From Verrucomicrobiota bacterium (GTDB lineage Bacteria > Verrucomicrobiota > Verrucomicrobiia > Limisphaerales > UBA9464): a stretch of 52,069 bases of DNA. Shown here in pieces: positions 23,203 to 34,318 of this stretch. The position numbers and the translations under genes are program-made. Where the stretch lies: NCBI GenBank assembly GCA_025363585.1, contig JANYDN010000162.1, forward strand, positions 1 through 52,069, read 5' to 3'. Position 1 is the stretch's first letter. Each line of letters starts with the position of its first letter. The notes beneath the pieces are model-generated. The model worked only from the letters and a program-made list of their open reading frames with translations, was not told where the DNA came from and made no database searches.

Positions 23203-24759
23203 TCAGGGACCCAGTCGTTTGACGAACTCGACGATGCCGGGGTCGACGAGGCGAAGCAGCAGGCCCGGCACGATGCCGAGCGCGAACATCAACCCGACGA
23301 CCGGGACGAACGCGGCGAGTTCCGCGCGGGTCAGGTCCGGAAAGGTTTTCCATCGTTCGTCGAGCGGGCCCGCGAACACGCGTTGCAACATCGTCAGAAG
23401 GAACATCGCGGTGAACAGCAGCCCGAGCGTCGCGACCGATGTCGCCGCACCCGCGAGCGCGAACGATCCCTTGAACACGAGGAATTCGCCGATGAACCCG
23501 TTCAATCCCGGGAGCCCGAGCGACGCGAACACCGAGATGCCCATCAGTCCGGCAAACACCGGCGCGACCGTCCGGAGTCCGCCGAAGTCGTGGGTGCCGA
23601 CCAAACCGCCGGAGCGTCGCTCGATCGCCGCGACGAACCCGAACAGCGCGGCCGCGACGATGCCGTGGTTGAACATCTGGAGGAGAACGCCGTCGAGGGC
23701 CGTCGCCCTTTCCAACGCCCATGTCGGCCCGGCCGCGACCGGTTGCATTGCCGCGAATATCCCGAGCAGGCATAGGCCGAGATGGTTGACGGAGGAATAC
23801 GCGAGCATGCGCTTCAGGTCCTTCTGCGCGCACGCGGCGAGTGCCGATGCCACGATGGTCAGCACCACGAGTCCCAACAGCAGGCCGAGCGAGGCGCGGA
23901 TTTGCGCGGGGAAAAGCGGGACGAGGATCCGCAGGAAGCCGTACACGCCCATCTTCGACAAAGCCCCGGTGAGCAGCATCGTCACGCCCGTCGGTGCCGA
24001 GGAGTACGCGTCGGGAAGCCAGGTATGGAACGGCATCAGCGGGACCTTCACCGCGAGGCCGAGGAGCACGCCCGCGAAGACGAGCGTCGCGAGCGACGCG
24101 GGCGCGACCCCGGGCCAGTGCAGCCGCGTTTCCAGCGCGCGCGCGAGGGCGCCCGACCTGCCGAGTTCGGCGAGGCGCGGAAGGTCGAAGGTGCCGGTGG
24201 CGACGAACACGGCCTGCATCGCGAGGAGCATCGCGACGCTTCCGGCGAAGGTCTGGACGAAGAAGCGCGTGGCGGCGGCGCGTCGTTCGGATCCTCCCCA
24301 CAGCTTCACGAGGAAATACGCCGGCACGAGCGAGAGTTCCCAAAACACGAACCAGTGGAAAAAGTTCAGCGCCGTGAACGCGCCGAACAACCCGGCCTGC
24401 AGCAGCAACACCAGCGCGTGGTACGCGTGCGGCCGCTCCGGGGGCGTCGTGCCCACCGCGATCGCGAACGGGACCAGCAACGCGGACAACAACAGCGGCA
24501 GGATGCCGAGCGCGTCGATGCCCACGCGGTACTCGACGCCGAGCGTGGGGATCCAGGCGTGGCGTTCCGGAAATTGGATCGCCGTGGTTTTCCCGTCGAA
24601 TCCCCACGCAATGACCAACGCCTCGATCAACGCCAGCAGTGCGAAACCGAGCGCCGTCGCGCGCGCGCGGCGTTCTCCCCGGTCGCCGCCGAACGCGAGC
24701 ACCAACGCGCCGACGATCGGCGTCGCGGTCAGCAGCGTGATGGCGGGGAATCCGTTCAT
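23203..24759 (-). CDS. nuoM: Complex I subunit M, canonical paralogue
   Basis: A 518-residue antiporter-like membrane subunit with every conserved proton-path residue in place: E141 (FWELSLVPAYF), K238 (AVKVPLMPFHTWLPDA), K269 (TGALSKMGVYGF) and E425 (LNGFIGEFLVF). The histidine of MFNHGIVAAALFGF is also conserved. It transports protons in the distal membrane arm of complex I. The ATG at 24759 follows the nuoL stop by four bases, and the second nuoM begins four bases after its own stop. Together they form a tandem pair of full-length but clearly diverged NuoM genes. Confidence 0.95.
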   Translation of the reverse strand: MNGFPAITLLTATPIVGALVLAFGGDRGERRARATALGFALLALIEALVIAWGFDGKTTAIQFPERHAWIPTLGVEYRVGIDALGILPLLLSALLVPFAIAVGTTPPERPHAYHALVLLLQAGLFGAFTALNFFHWFVFWELSLVPAYFLVKLWGGSERRAAATRFFVQTFAGSVAMLLAMQAVFVATGTFDLPRLAELGRSGALARALETRLHWPGVAPASLATLVFAGVLLGLAVKVPLMPFHTWLPDAYSSAPTGVTMLLTGALSKMGVYGFLRILVPLFPAQIRASLGLLLGLVVLTIVASALAACAQKDLKRMLAYSSVNHLGLCLLGIFAAMQPVAAGPTWALERATALDGVLLQMFNHGIVAAALFGFVAAIERRSGGLVGTHDFGGLRTVAPVFAGLMGISVFASLGLPGLNGFIGEFLVFKGSFALAGAATSVATLGLLFTAMFLLTMLQRVFAGPLDERWKTFPDLTRAELAAFVPVVGLMFALGIVPGLLLRLVDPGIVEFVKRLGP

Positions 24760-24763
24760 CGCG

Positions 24764-26821
<2,058 letters not shown>

Positions 26822-26822
26822 T

Positions 26823-27125
26823 TCAGCCCTTCATTCGCGAGGCGTCGTCGACGTTGGCGGACTTGAAGTGCCGGTGGATCGCGATCACGAGGGCGAGGCC
26901 CACCGTGGCCTCCGCGGCGGCGACGGCGATCGCGAAGACGGCGAACATCACGCCGTCGAGCACGCGCGGGTCGGCGGAATGGCGCCAGAACGCGACGAAG
27001 TTGAGATTGGCGGCGTTGAGCATGAGCTCGACGCCCACGAGGACGATGATCGCGTTGCGCCGGGTCAACGCGCCGGCGAGACCGACGGAGAACAGCAGCG
27101 CGGAGACGAGGAGATAGGTTTTCAT
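26823..27125 (-). CDS. nuoK: Complex I subunit K
   Basis: A 100-residue three-helix membrane protein of standard length, related to MrpC. The second helix carries the conserved glutamate in IIVLVGVELMLNAANLNFVAF, and the third has the conserved glutamate in AAAEATVGLALVIAIHRHF. Both are part of the membrane proton path. Its ATG overlaps the nuoJ stop (ATGA), and its own stop lies one base before nuoL, so it is tightly coupled. Confidence 0.95.
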   Translation of the reverse strand: MKTYLLVSALLFSVGLAGALTRRNAIIVLVGVELMLNAANLNFVAFWRHSADPRVLDGVMFAVFAIAVAAAEATVGLALVIAIHRHFKSANVDDASRMKG

Positions 27126-27622
27126 TCGCCCTCCTTTTCGCGCATCGCGATCACCACGCCGCCGATCATCGCGGCGGTGAGCAACAGCGCGACGATCTGC
27201 AACGGGAGCACGTACCCGCCGGTGAGTCCCTCGCCGATCGCCTTCACCGAAAGGGTCGGCACGGGCGTTTCGGGCGACGGCGATCCGAGCGAGGGACTCC
27301 CGAGGATCGCGCGCGCCAGCATCGCGAACACCGCGGCGGCGACCAGCGCGCCGGACCACGGGGCGTTGGCGATGCGTTCGGTCGGCGCGTCGCCGCCGCG
27401 CGTGAGCAACACCGCGAACACGACGAGGACGGCGACCGCGCCGACATAGACGAGGACCTGGACGAACCCGACGAACTCCGCGCCGAGCTTCAGGTAAAGG
27501 AGGGCAAGCCCGATTAAAGAGACCGTGAGGAAGAGGACGCAGTGCACGACGTCGCGCAGGGCCATCGCGGCGACGGCCGCGCCCACGGTCGCACCGGCGA
27601 GCAAGGCGAGGATCAGGTCCAC
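27122..27622 (-). CDS. nuoJ: Complex I subunit J
   Basis: A 166-residue protein with five hydrophobic helices. The conserved third helix is present as FVGFVQVLVYVGAVAVLVVFAVLL, containing the pi-bulge tyrosine. The most plausible start is the GTG at 27622 (VDLILALLAGATVG): no ATG is available in frame near the first helix, and codons further upstream read through the nuoH 3' end. The gene starts 19 bases after nuoH and overlaps nuoK by ATGA. No good ribosome binding site is seen, consistent with coupling to nuoH translation. Confidence 0.92.
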   Translation of the reverse strand: MDLILALLAGATVGAAVAAMALRDVVHCVLFLTVSLIGLALLYLKLGAEFVGFVQVLVYVGAVAVLVVFAVLLTRGGDAPTERIANAPWSGALVAAAVFAMLARAILGSPSLGSPSPETPVPTLSVKAIGEGLTGGYVLPLQIVALLLTAAMIGGVVIAMREKEGE

Positions 27623-27641
27623 GGCGTGGTGGGTTTGGGGT

Positions 27642-28874
27642 TCATGCGGCGGGATTCGCCGGCGCGGGCCGCGGGTCGGCGGCGTACCGATAGACGCGGG
27701 GTCCGAAACGTTTTTGGAATCCACGGCCGAGGAGCAGGTGCGGCGCGGCAAGCAACGCGAGGGACAACGGCCAGCGGAGGGCGGCGGGCCACGCCGCGGT
27801 GAAATGCCAGAGGCCGGCGACGACGAGATTCGCGAGCGACATCGGGAGTAGGTATTTCCACGCGACGTCCATGAGTTGGTCGACGCGCAGGCGCGGCAAC
27901 GTGGCGCGGAGCCAGACGGAAAAGAGCACGAGCGAGCCGAGCTTTCCGAAGAACCACATCCAGGAGGGAATCCAGTCGAGGAAGGTGAACGGCGCGTTCC
28001 AACCGCCGAGGAACAGCGTGGTCGCGACGCCCGCGACGGCGAAGAGGCCGAGGTATTCGCCGAGGAAAAAGAGGGCGAACTTGAAGCCCGAATATTCCGT
28101 GAAGTATCCCGCGACCAGTTCCGATTCGGCCTCGGGAAGGTCGAAGGGCGTGCGGTTCGATTCGGCGCAGGCCGCGACGAGGAAGAGGAGGAATCCGGCG
28201 AGTCCCCACGGCGTGAAAACGTGCCACGAGTGGAAGACGCCCCACTGCACGGCGGACTGGCGTTCGGCGATCGAGACCAGCGAGAGGGAGCCGGCGATCA
28301 TCACGACGGGGATCGACGAGAGGATCAGCGGGATCTCGTAGGCGAGCATCTGGGCGATGCCGCGCATGGCGCCGAGCAACGAGTATTTGTTGCGGCTGGA
28401 CCAGCCCGCCATGAACACGCTGAGTTCGGTCGAGGCGCCGATCGCGAAAAAGAAAAGCAGGCCGGTCTCGCGGAGATCGAGCGCGGCCATGTTGCGTCCG
28501 ACCGGCAGGACGGAAAGCGCGAGCAACGCCGGAACCACGAGCACGATGGGCGCGGCGAAATGCACGACCCTGTCGGCGTCGCGCGGGACGATGTCTTCCT
28601 TGGTCAGCGACTTGATGCCGTCGGCGGCGAATTGCCCGAAGCCCGCGAGGCGGATTTTCGTGAACGGGATGCCGACGCGGTTCGGCCCGGGCCGGTTTTG
28701 GAAACGCGCGAGAAGCTTGCGCTCCACGACGGTGGTCAGCGCGAAGATCGCCGGGTACACGGCGACGATCGCTGCGATCGACACGAGGGCGCCCACCATC
28801 GGCTGCAGTGCCGCGGGGAAAAGGGCGACGAGCCATTCCTTTGCGGACACGAAGATCTGGTCGGGCGAAGTCAC
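27642..28874 (-). CDS. nuoH: Complex I subunit H
   Basis: A 410-residue membrane subunit that forms the quinone chamber together with NuoB and NuoD. The signatures are RPGPNRVGIPFTKIRLAGFGQFAADGIKSLTKED after the first helix and DLPEAESELVAGYFTEYSG in the middle, which contain the conserved acidic residues of the E-channel. The start appears to be the GTG at 28874 (TSPDQIFVSAKEWL), 12 bases after the nuoI stop. The C-terminus carries a short Arg/Pro-rich tail beyond the last helix. nuoH comes after nuoI here, the reverse of the E. coli order. Confidence 0.95.
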   Translation of the reverse strand: MTSPDQIFVSAKEWLVALFPAALQPMVGALVSIAAIVAVYPAIFALTTVVERKLLARFQNRPGPNRVGIPFTKIRLAGFGQFAADGIKSLTKEDIVPRDADRVVHFAAPIVLVVPALLALSVLPVGRNMAALDLRETGLLFFFAIGASTELSVFMAGWSSRNKYSLLGAMRGIAQMLAYEIPLILSSIPVVMIAGSLSLVSIAERQSAVQWGVFHSWHVFTPWGLAGFLLFLVAACAESNRTPFDLPEAESELVAGYFTEYSGFKFALFFLGEYLGLFAVAGVATTLFLGGWNAPFTFLDWIPSWMWFFGKLGSLVLFSVWLRATLPRLRVDQLMDVAWKYLLPMSLANLVVAGLWHFTAAWPAALRWPLSLALLAAPHLLLGRGFQKRFGPRVYRYAADPRPAPANPAA

Positions 28875-28886
28875 GGGTCGCGTCGA

Positions 28887-29549
28887 TTACATCGGCATGG
28901 TCGGCGAGTCCGATCCGGAGTTAGGCGGCGGAAGCTGGGCCTCGGGCGAGACGTTGGGAACGGCGGCGAGTTTCGCGGCGGCGGCCTTCGCCTTCGCTTC
29001 CGCGTCCCCCTTGGCCTTCGCCTCGGCCTTCGCGCTCTCCGCGGCCATGACGGCGTCGGATTCGGCGGCGTCGGCCGGATGGATTTCCCGATAGTGCGCG
29101 GCGGATTTCGCGAGGCGATGCTTGTCGAGCAACAGCGCTCCGAAGCGGTCGGGCGTGGAGAATTCGAACGCGGTGTCCATCTTGATCGCCTCGAATGGGC
29201 AGACCTCCACGCAGATCTGGCAACTCATGCAGACGGAGACGTCGATGTCGAAAACCGCCGGGTAAAACTGCGTCTGTCCCTTGTAGTCCACACGCTTGTC
29301 CTTGGACTTGACGATGTAGATGCACTTCGGCGGGCACTCCTTCTCGCAGATCTGGCAGGCGACGCAGCGGAGGCCTTTGGACGGATCGTCGCCATCGTGG
29401 ACCAGAAAGGGGAACTGCCGGGTGGCCTCGGGAAGTTTCTGGCGCTCCTCGGGATACTCGATCGTGGGCAGACGATCCTTGTCGACGTAGGTGGCGACGA
29501 GATTCCGCGCGGTCTGGAGCAGTCCCTTTGCTATGCCTTGGCCGAGCAT
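28887..29549 (-). CDS. nuoI: Complex I subunit I (2x[4Fe-4S] ferredoxin-like) with Ala/Lys-rich tail
   Basis: A 220-residue protein. Two ferredoxin-type cluster motifs, CVACQICEKECP (about 62-73) and CMSCQICVEVCP (about 107-118), bind clusters N6a and N6b. The first 60 residues are the usual membrane-associated helix region. After about residue 150 the family normally ends. Here a roughly 70-residue low-complexity extension follows, including ESAKAEAKAKGDAEAKAKAA and a Pro/Ser-rich end. AGGAAGGAAGG lies upstream of the ATG as a purine-rich ribosome binding site, 49 bases beyond nuoD. In a complex lacking NuoEFG this subunit is near the likely electron entry point. Confidence 0.95.
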   Translation of the reverse strand: MLGQGIAKGLLQTARNLVATYVDKDRLPTIEYPEERQKLPEATRQFPFLVHDGDDPSKGLRCVACQICEKECPPKCIYIVKSKDKRVDYKGQTQFYPAVFDIDVSVCMSCQICVEVCPFEAIKMDTAFEFSTPDRFGALLLDKHRLAKSAAHYREIHPADAAESDAVMAAESAKAEAKAKGDAEAKAKAAAAKLAAVPNVSPEAQLPPPNSGSDSPTMPM

Positions 29550-29598
29550 GCTGATGATTCCTTCCTTCCTGATTTCCTAATAAAATGTCCGCGAGCAT

Positions 29599-30765
29599 TC
29601 ATCGGTCGACCTCCCCGAGCACGATGTCCACGCTGCCGAGGATCACGACGGCGTCGGCGACCGAGTGGCCGAGGCACATGTCCTCCAGGATGGTGAGGTT
29701 GATCAGGCTCGGGGGTCGCACTCGGTAGCGATAGGGATTCGGGCCGCCGTCGCTGACGAGATAGAACCCGAGCTCGCCCTTGGGCGATTCGATGCGTCCG
29801 TAGGCCTCCCCGGCTTTCGGTCGGAAACCGCGGAGCTTGGCCTTGGGATCGATGACGGGTCCGGGGGGAATGTCGCGGAGCGCCTGGTCCAGGATCCCGA
29901 GCGACTCGCGCAATTCGAGGACGCGGATCATGTAACGGTCGAAGACGTCGCCGTGGTCGCCGAGCGGCACGCGGAATTGGAAGCGGTCGTAGATCCCGTA
30001 GCGGTCGACCTTGCGGAGGTCGTGGTCCACGCCGCTGGCGCGGAGCATGGGACCGGTGACGCCGGCGGCGACGGCGAGCGCGGCCGGGAGACGGCCGACG
30101 CCCTGGGTGCGCGCCATGAGGATTTCGTTGCCGGACAAAAGTGCTTCGAATTCCTCGAGAAAACGCGGGTATTCGTCGACGAGCACGCGGGCTTGCGCGA
30201 TCCAACCCGGCGGAAGGTCGCAACGACATCCGCCGAAGCGCATGTAGTTGCACATCATCCGGGCCCCCGTGAGCGACTCGACGAGATCGAGCACTTTCTC
30301 GCGTTGGCGGAAGGCCCACATGAGCGGCGTGCCCAGCGCACCCATGTCCTGGAGAAGGAAGCCGCAGACGCTCGTGTGGTTTTGCAGGCGCGTGAGTTCG
30401 GCGGTGATCACGCGGATGTATTCGGCGCGCTCCGGCACGGCGAGTCCGGCGAGTTTCTCCACGGCGAGCGCGTACGCCCAGTTGTTGGTGAGCGAGCAGA
30501 AGTAATCCAGTCGGTCGGTGTAGGGCATCGACCCGAGATAACTCGTGCCCTCCGCGATCTTCTCGTGGTTGCGGTGGAGGTAGCCGAACACCGGCTTCAG
30601 CTTCACCACCGTCTCGCCGTCGAGCACCACGTCCATCCGGAAAACGCCGTGCGTCGACGGATGCTGCGGTCCCATCGCGACCTCGAGTTGGTCGCCGCCG
30701 GACGCGTTGCCCTCCGCGTCGAGACGCGCGCGAATGGCATGGGACGCGGCCGCGGGAAGACTCAC
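29599..30765 (-). CDS. nuoD: Complex I subunit D (49 kDa)
   Basis: A 388-residue protein descended from the hydrogenase large subunit. It contains [13 protein letters not shown] (quinone-site histidine), [25 protein letters not shown] (quinone-site tyrosine), [19 protein letters not shown] and a C-terminal [14 protein letters not shown]. It is not fused to NuoC. The start is the GTG at 30765 ([10 protein letters not shown]), which overlaps the nuoC stop as GTGA. The longer upstream frame reads out of phase through nuoC and has no family similarity. Confidence 0.95.
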   Translation of the reverse strand: MSLPAAASHAIRARLDAEGNASGGDQLEVAMGPQHPSTHGVFRMDVVLDGETVVKLKPVFGYLHRNHEKIAEGTSYLGSMPYTDRLDYFCSLTNNWAYALAVEKLAGLAVPERAEYIRVITAELTRLQNHTSVCGFLLQDMGALGTPLMWAFRQREKVLDLVESLTGARMMCNYMRFGGCRCDLPPGWIAQARVLVDEYPRFLEEFEALLSGNEILMARTQGVGRLPAALAVAAGVTGPMLRASGVDHDLRKVDRYGIYDRFQFRVPLGDHGDVFDRYMIRVLELRESLGILDQALRDIPPGPVIDPKAKLRGFRPKAGEAYGRIESPKGELGFYLVSDGGPNPYRYRVRPPSLINLTILEDMCLGHSVADAVVILGSVDIVLGEVDR

Positions 30766-31394
30766 GGCTTCGCCTCCGTCGGCGGGTAATGCGATTTCGC
30801 GCGTTCCAAAACGTCGTCGTGCGGCGTCGGTTCGTATTCGTAGTCGTCGGGTTCGACGTAGTCCTTCCGCATGGGATGGTCGACGTAGCCGTCCCACATG
30901 AGGATGCGCCGAAGGTCCGGATGTCCCGCGAAGCCGACGCCGAAAAGATCGAAGACCTCGCGTTCCTGGAACTCGCAGGAGCGCCACACCGGCGTGAGCG
31001 ACGTCACGGAGCAATCGCCGCCGCGATCGGCGGTGCGTTGGCGGAGGATAGCCGGGCCGTGGCGGAGCGCGACGGAGTAAAGGTGATAGACGACCTCGAG
31101 TGTGCCCGGTACGCGGCGCACGACCTCGGTCTCCTTCTCCACGCCGTCGACGACGGTTTTGGTTTTCGTCTTTTCGTCGCGGTCGGGCCAGTCGATTCCG
31201 GTGACGTTCGAACAGCAGTCGAGGAGCAACCGGGGGTCATCGCGAAGAAACCTTGCGACGGCGTCGGCGTCGGCCGGCGCGACACGAAGCGAGGACTGGG
31301 AAGGCACCGCGGGATTCGGGACGAGCTCGACGCGCACGCCGTGCAACGCGGCTTCGACGATCGTCTTGAGTTCCTCTGGCGCGGGAAAAGACAT
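30762..31394 (-). CDS. nuoC: Complex I subunit C (30 kDa)
   Basis: A 210-residue peripheral-arm subunit. The family signature is clear: [36 protein letters not shown] near residues 140-180. Upstream strands include [13 protein letters not shown] and [16 protein letters not shown]. An insertion rich in Lys/Thr/Glu ([18 protein letters not shown], about 75-92) lengthens the usual loop. It assembles with NuoB and NuoD on the quinone module. The ATG is eight bases after nuoB, and its stop overlaps the nuoD GTG. Confidence 0.95.
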   Translation of the reverse strand: MSFPAPEELKTIVEAALHGVRVELVPNPAVPSQSSLRVAPADADAVARFLRDDPRLLLDCCSNVTGIDWPDRDEKTKTKTVVDGVEKETEVVRRVPGTLEVVYHLYSVALRHGPAILRQRTADRGGDCSVTSLTPVWRSCEFQEREVFDLFGVGFAGHPDLRRILMWDGYVDHPMRKDYVEPDDYEYEPTPHDDVLERAKSHYPPTEAKP

Positions 31395-31402
31395 GGCGAC
31401 GT

Positions 31403-32020
31403 TCAGCCGGGACGGACGACGGGCGCGGGTTTCCAGAGCAGGTCGTTTTTCGGCGGGACGAGATCATGCGCGCCGAATTCGGGAACGGGGAATTCGCTGG
31501 GAGCGTCGGCCCGCAGGTGGCGCGGCCGGTCGGGGCCGGTGAGCGGTTCCGCGGCGATCCTCGCCTGCAACGTGATCAACGCGTGCAGCAGGGCCTCCGG
31601 GCGCGGCGGGCAACCGGGGATGTGGATGTCGACGGGCAAGAGGCGGTCGATGCCCTTGAGGACGTTGTATCCTTGTTTGAAAGGACCGCCGGAAATCGCG
31701 CAGGCGCCCATGGCGATGACGTATTTGGGCTCGGGCATCTGGTTGTAGAGACGGACGACCTGCGGGGCCATTTTCTTGGTGACCGTGCCGGCGACGATCA
31801 TGAGGTCGGCCTGACGCGGCGAGGGCCGGAAGACCTCGGATCCGAAGCGGGCGATGTCCCACTTGGACATGCTGGCGGCCATCATCTCGATGGCGCAGCA
31901 GGCGAGGCCGAAGGAGAGCGGCCACACGGAATTGCTGCGTCCCCAGTTGTAGAGTTCCTGGACGGAGGTCGCGACGACGCCTTGGCGGGCGAGTTCATTT
32001 TTGAGGCCTTCGTCGATCAT
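31403..32020 (-). CDS. nuoB: Complex I subunit B (PSST)
   Basis: A 205-residue protein carrying cluster N2, the last iron-sulfur cluster before quinone. The ligands are visible: tandem cysteines in [12 protein letters not shown], one in MGACAISGG and one in [31 protein letters not shown] is also typical. A tail of about 40 residues beyond the conserved domain is proline-rich. It starts at an ATG 12 bases after nuoA. Confidence 0.96.
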   Translation of the reverse strand: MIDEGLKNELARQGVVATSVQELYNWGRSNSVWPLSFGLACCAIEMMAASMSKWDIARFGSEVFRPSPRQADLMIVAGTVTKKMAPQVVRLYNQMPEPKYVIAMGACAISGGPFKQGYNVLKGIDRLLPVDIHIPGCPPRPEALLHALITLQARIAAEPLTGPDRPRHLRADAPSEFPVPEFGAHDLVPPKNDLLWKPAPVVRPG

Positions 32021-32032
32021 CGGGAGCGGGGA

Positions 32033-32404
32033 TTATTTCCAGTCGAGCACGCCTTTCATCCAGGCCCAGGCGAGTCCCTCGGCAAGAAGGAGGACAAACA
32101 AAAGCATGGCGAGGACGGCGCCAAGCGGGAGCTCGAGGAATTTGACGGCGAACGGAATCAGGAAAACCGACTCGACGTCGAACACCAGGAACAGGATGCC
32201 GAGGAGATAGTAGTCGGGCTTGAAGCGGACGAGGGGATCGCCGCGCGACGCGAGGCCGCACTCGTAGGTGGCGTTTTTTTCCGGACCGGGTTTGCGGGGG
32301 GCGAAGGCGATGGACCAAACGCGTGCGAGGCCGAGCGGCACGAGGGCAAACGCGACGGCAACAAGGAAGAACGTCGCGAGGAAGAGGTAGGGATGAGGAT
32401 TCAT
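32033..32404 (-). CDS. nuoA: Complex I subunit A
   Basis: A 123-residue three-helix membrane protein of standard size. The loop with the conserved cysteine is present (KNATYECGLASRGD), followed by FKPDYYLLGILFLVFDVESVFLIPFAV with the conserved acidic residues. It is the first gene of the operon. No strong Shine-Dalgarno sequence precedes the ATG. A possible promoter lies about 75 bases upstream. Confidence 0.96.
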   Translation of the reverse strand: MNPHPYLFLATFFLVAVAFALVPLGLARVWSIAFAPRKPGPEKNATYECGLASRGDPLVRFKPDYYLLGILFLVFDVESVFLIPFAVKFLELPLGAVLAMLLFVLLLAEGLAWAWMKGVLDWK

Positions 32405-32475
32405 CGGCCCGACCACCGGCAGGTTCGACCGTCGTGCGTCCGTGGCGTTTTCGCGCCTCGTCCGCGGGATGACGG

Positions 32476-32504
32476 ACGTTATCGGATCGGAGGGCGGGTT
32501 CCAA
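32476..32504 (-). promoter_or_regulatory. Candidate promoter of the nuo operon
   Basis: On the minus strand TTGGAA (32499-32504) and TAACGT (32476-32481) are separated by 17 bases and lie about 70-100 bases upstream of the nuoA ATG. Both boxes are imperfect matches to sigma-70 consensus, but no better pair is visible between nuoA and the repeats that fill the rest of this intergenic region. Confidence 0.3.
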
Positions 32505-32529
32505 TCGCGAACTCGTGTGTTTCGGGGAG

Positions 32530-32797
32530 CGGCCGGCTGAGGTAGTCGCGGGCGTCTCGCATGCGCAAACCACGGGAGTCCCCGCCCGTGCCGAAACATG
32601 CGGAGCTGGGGCGGTCCGAATCCCTTGGAACGCACCGGGGACGGTGCTGTCTGCGCAGGCGGGGACGCCCGCTCCACATCAAGCTGCCACCCGCTTGCTC
32701 GCCGCGATTCCACGCAGGCGAGACGCCCAATGCCACGTGGGTTGCGGAACGTCGCGGCGACGTTGACGGGCGCGATGCGCACGAACAGGCTGCGGAC
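32530..32797. repeat. Repeat-filled intergenic DNA between nuoA and the DUF1501 gene
   Basis: The region 32405-32797 has no gene. From about 32530 it contains words of the CGGGCGTC / GGGACGCCCGC family: TAGTCGCGGGCGTCTCGC (32543-32560), GCGCAGGCGGGGACGCCCGC (32652-32671) and CGCAGGCGAGACGCCC (32714-32729). The same words appear at 8888-9010, 10529-10642 and 42940-42990. A frame can be read through it, but it is repeat translation and I exclude it from the DUF1501 protein. Confidence 0.55.
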
Positions 32798-34201
32798 ATG
32801 ATCCCTCCCGACGTCCACCGCATCGCGCGCGCCCGGGCGCTGTCGCGCCGCGAGTGGCTCCGCGTGGGAGGATTGTCGTGTCTTGGGTTGTCGTTACCGG
32901 CTTTGTTGCCCGCGCGCGCGTTGGCGGCGCCCGCGAAGGCGATCGCGGGGTTTGGCCGAGCGAAGTCGTGCATCGTGCTGTACCTATCGGGCGGTCCGCC
33001 GCAGCACGAGACGTTCGATCCCAAGCCCGAGATGCCGTCGGAAATCCGCGGCGAATTCCGCTCCATTCCCACGTCGGTCCCGGGCGTCCGGTTCTCCGAA
33101 CTGTTGCCGCTGACGGCCCGCGTGGCGCATCGCATCGCGGTGATCCGCTCGATGTGCACCGACAACAACAGCCACACGGCGAGCGGCTACTGGATGCTGA
33201 CCGGGTACCCGCACCTCGCGCAGGCGGAGGTGCCGGCGAGCGCGGACGACTGGCCGTGCCTCGCGGGCGTGGTGGGCGCGCTCAAGCCGAGCGAACGCTC
33301 GCCGTTCTCCTCGGTGATCCTTCCCGAACTCATCCACAACGACAACGCGCCGCCGGCGCCGGGTCAATCGGGCGGCTTCATGGGACACGTGTGGTCGCCG
33401 CTCGTGCTGACGTGCGATCCGTCGCAACCGCGCTTCGAGGTGGACGGGTTGCGGTTGCCGGACGGCGTGACGCCGGCGCGGTTCGACGCGCGGTCGGGAT
33501 TGTTGAAGGGACTCGACGCGCATTTCGAAGGCTGGACGAAAGGGGACGCGGTGGCTTCGTTTTCCGGGATCCACCGCCGGGCGTTCGAGGTCGTGCAATC
33601 GGCATCGAGCCGCGCGGCGTTCGAACTGGAGCGCGAGGCGGCTCGCACGCGCGAACGGTACGGACCCGGGAAATTCGGGCAGAGCGTTTTGCTGGCGCGG
33701 CGACTGGTGGAATCGGGCGCGCGGTTGGTGCAGGTGAATTGGCCCAGGGAACCGGGCGACCAGATGACGGGCTTCCCGGTGTGGGACACGCACAAGAACA
33801 ACGCGCCGCGGGTGCGCGACGTGCTATGCCCGCAATTCGACCGCGCGTTCAGCGCGTTGGTCGACGACTTGCACGAGCGCGGTCTGCTCGACGAAACGCT
33901 CGTCGTGGCAATGGGCGAGTTTGGTCGCTCGCCGCGGATCAATCCGGACGGCGGGCGCGACCACTGGGGCAGTTGCTTCTCGCTCGCGGTGGCCGGCGCG
34001 GGAATCGCGGGAGGGCAGGTGGTGGGATCGAGCGACCGCGAGGGCGGCTTCCCGGCGAGTCGTCCGCTGCGTCCGCAGGATCTGGCGGCGACGATGTTCC
34101 ACCTGTTGGGAATCCCGCCGTCGGGAGAATTCCTCGATCCGCTGGGACGGCCCCGCGCGCTGACGAACGGCGGGACGGTGATCGGTGAACTCGCGTCGTG
34201 A
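32798..34201 (+). CDS. DUF1501 protein with Tat-type signal
   Basis: A 467-residue protein of the DUF1501 family (alkaline-phosphatase/sulfatase-like fold), very abundant in Planctomycetes and Verrucomicrobia. The N-terminus has a twin-arginine leader (SRREWLRVGG, then a hydrophobic stretch to about residue 45), so it is exported folded. Conserved segments include IVLYLSGGPPQHETFDPKP, TARVAHRIAVIRSM, DNNSHTASGYWMLTGY, WDTHKNNAPRVRDVLCPQFDRAFSALVDDL and VVAMGEFGRSPRINPDGGRDHWG, whose Asp and His residues resemble the metal site of the superfamily. The ATG at 32798 is the first giving a normal leader. In many genomes DUF1501 genes pair with DUF1549/DUF1553 cytochrome genes; none is adjacent here. 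The substrate is unknown. Confidence 0.93.
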   Translation: MIPPDVHRIARARALSRREWLRVGGLSCLGLSLPALLPARALAAPAKAIAGFGRAKSCIVLYLSGGPPQHETFDPKPEMPSEIRGEFRSIPTSVPGVRFSELLPLTARVAHRIAVIRSMCTDNNSHTASGYWMLTGYPHLAQAEVPASADDWPCLAGVVGALKPSERSPFSSVILPELIHNDNAPPAPGQSGGFMGHVWSPLVLTCDPSQPRFEVDGLRLPDGVTPARFDARSGLLKGLDAHFEGWTKGDAVASFSGIHRRAFEVVQSASSRAAFELEREAARTRERYGPGKFGQSVLLARRLVESGARLVQVNWPREPGDQMTGFPVWDTHKNNAPRVRDVLCPQFDRAFSALVDDLHERGLLDETLVVAMGEFGRSPRINPDGGRDHWGSCFSLAVAGAGIAGGQVVGSSDREGGFPASRPLRPQDLAATMFHLLGIPPSGEFLDPLGRPRALTNGGTVIGELAS

Positions 34202-34230
34202 CGGGGGACGGAAGGAAAGGAAATGTTTTA

Positions 34231-34293
34231 ACAGGAGCAAACAGAGAAAAGGGAGGCTGATTGAGAGCCTCCCTTGCCTCCGTTTGCTCCTGT
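34231..34293. terminator. Long two-part hairpin between convergent genes
   Basis: Outer arms ACAGGAGCAAAC (34231-34242) and GTTTGCTCCTGT (34282-34293), and inner arms GGGAGGCT (34251-34258) and AGCCTCCC (34266-34273). It lies between the convergent DUF1501 gene (stop 34201) and the minus-strand gene ending at 34319, flanked by TTTTA on one side and TAAAAA on the other. It could terminate transcription from both sides, although neither strand has a full T-run directly after the stem. Confidence 0.6.
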
Positions 34294-34318
34294 AAAAATT
34301 CCTGAACCGACCGGCCCG

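Noticed and set aside
21705-24759. The two nuoM genes as one gene split by a frameshift
   Set aside because: Each encodes a complete antiporter-like subunit with its own start, all core helices and its own TM5, TM8 and TM12 residues.
32561-32797. An N-terminal extension of the DUF1501 protein
   Set aside because: The extension translates dispersed repeats, and the twin-arginine leader begins properly at the ATG at 32798.
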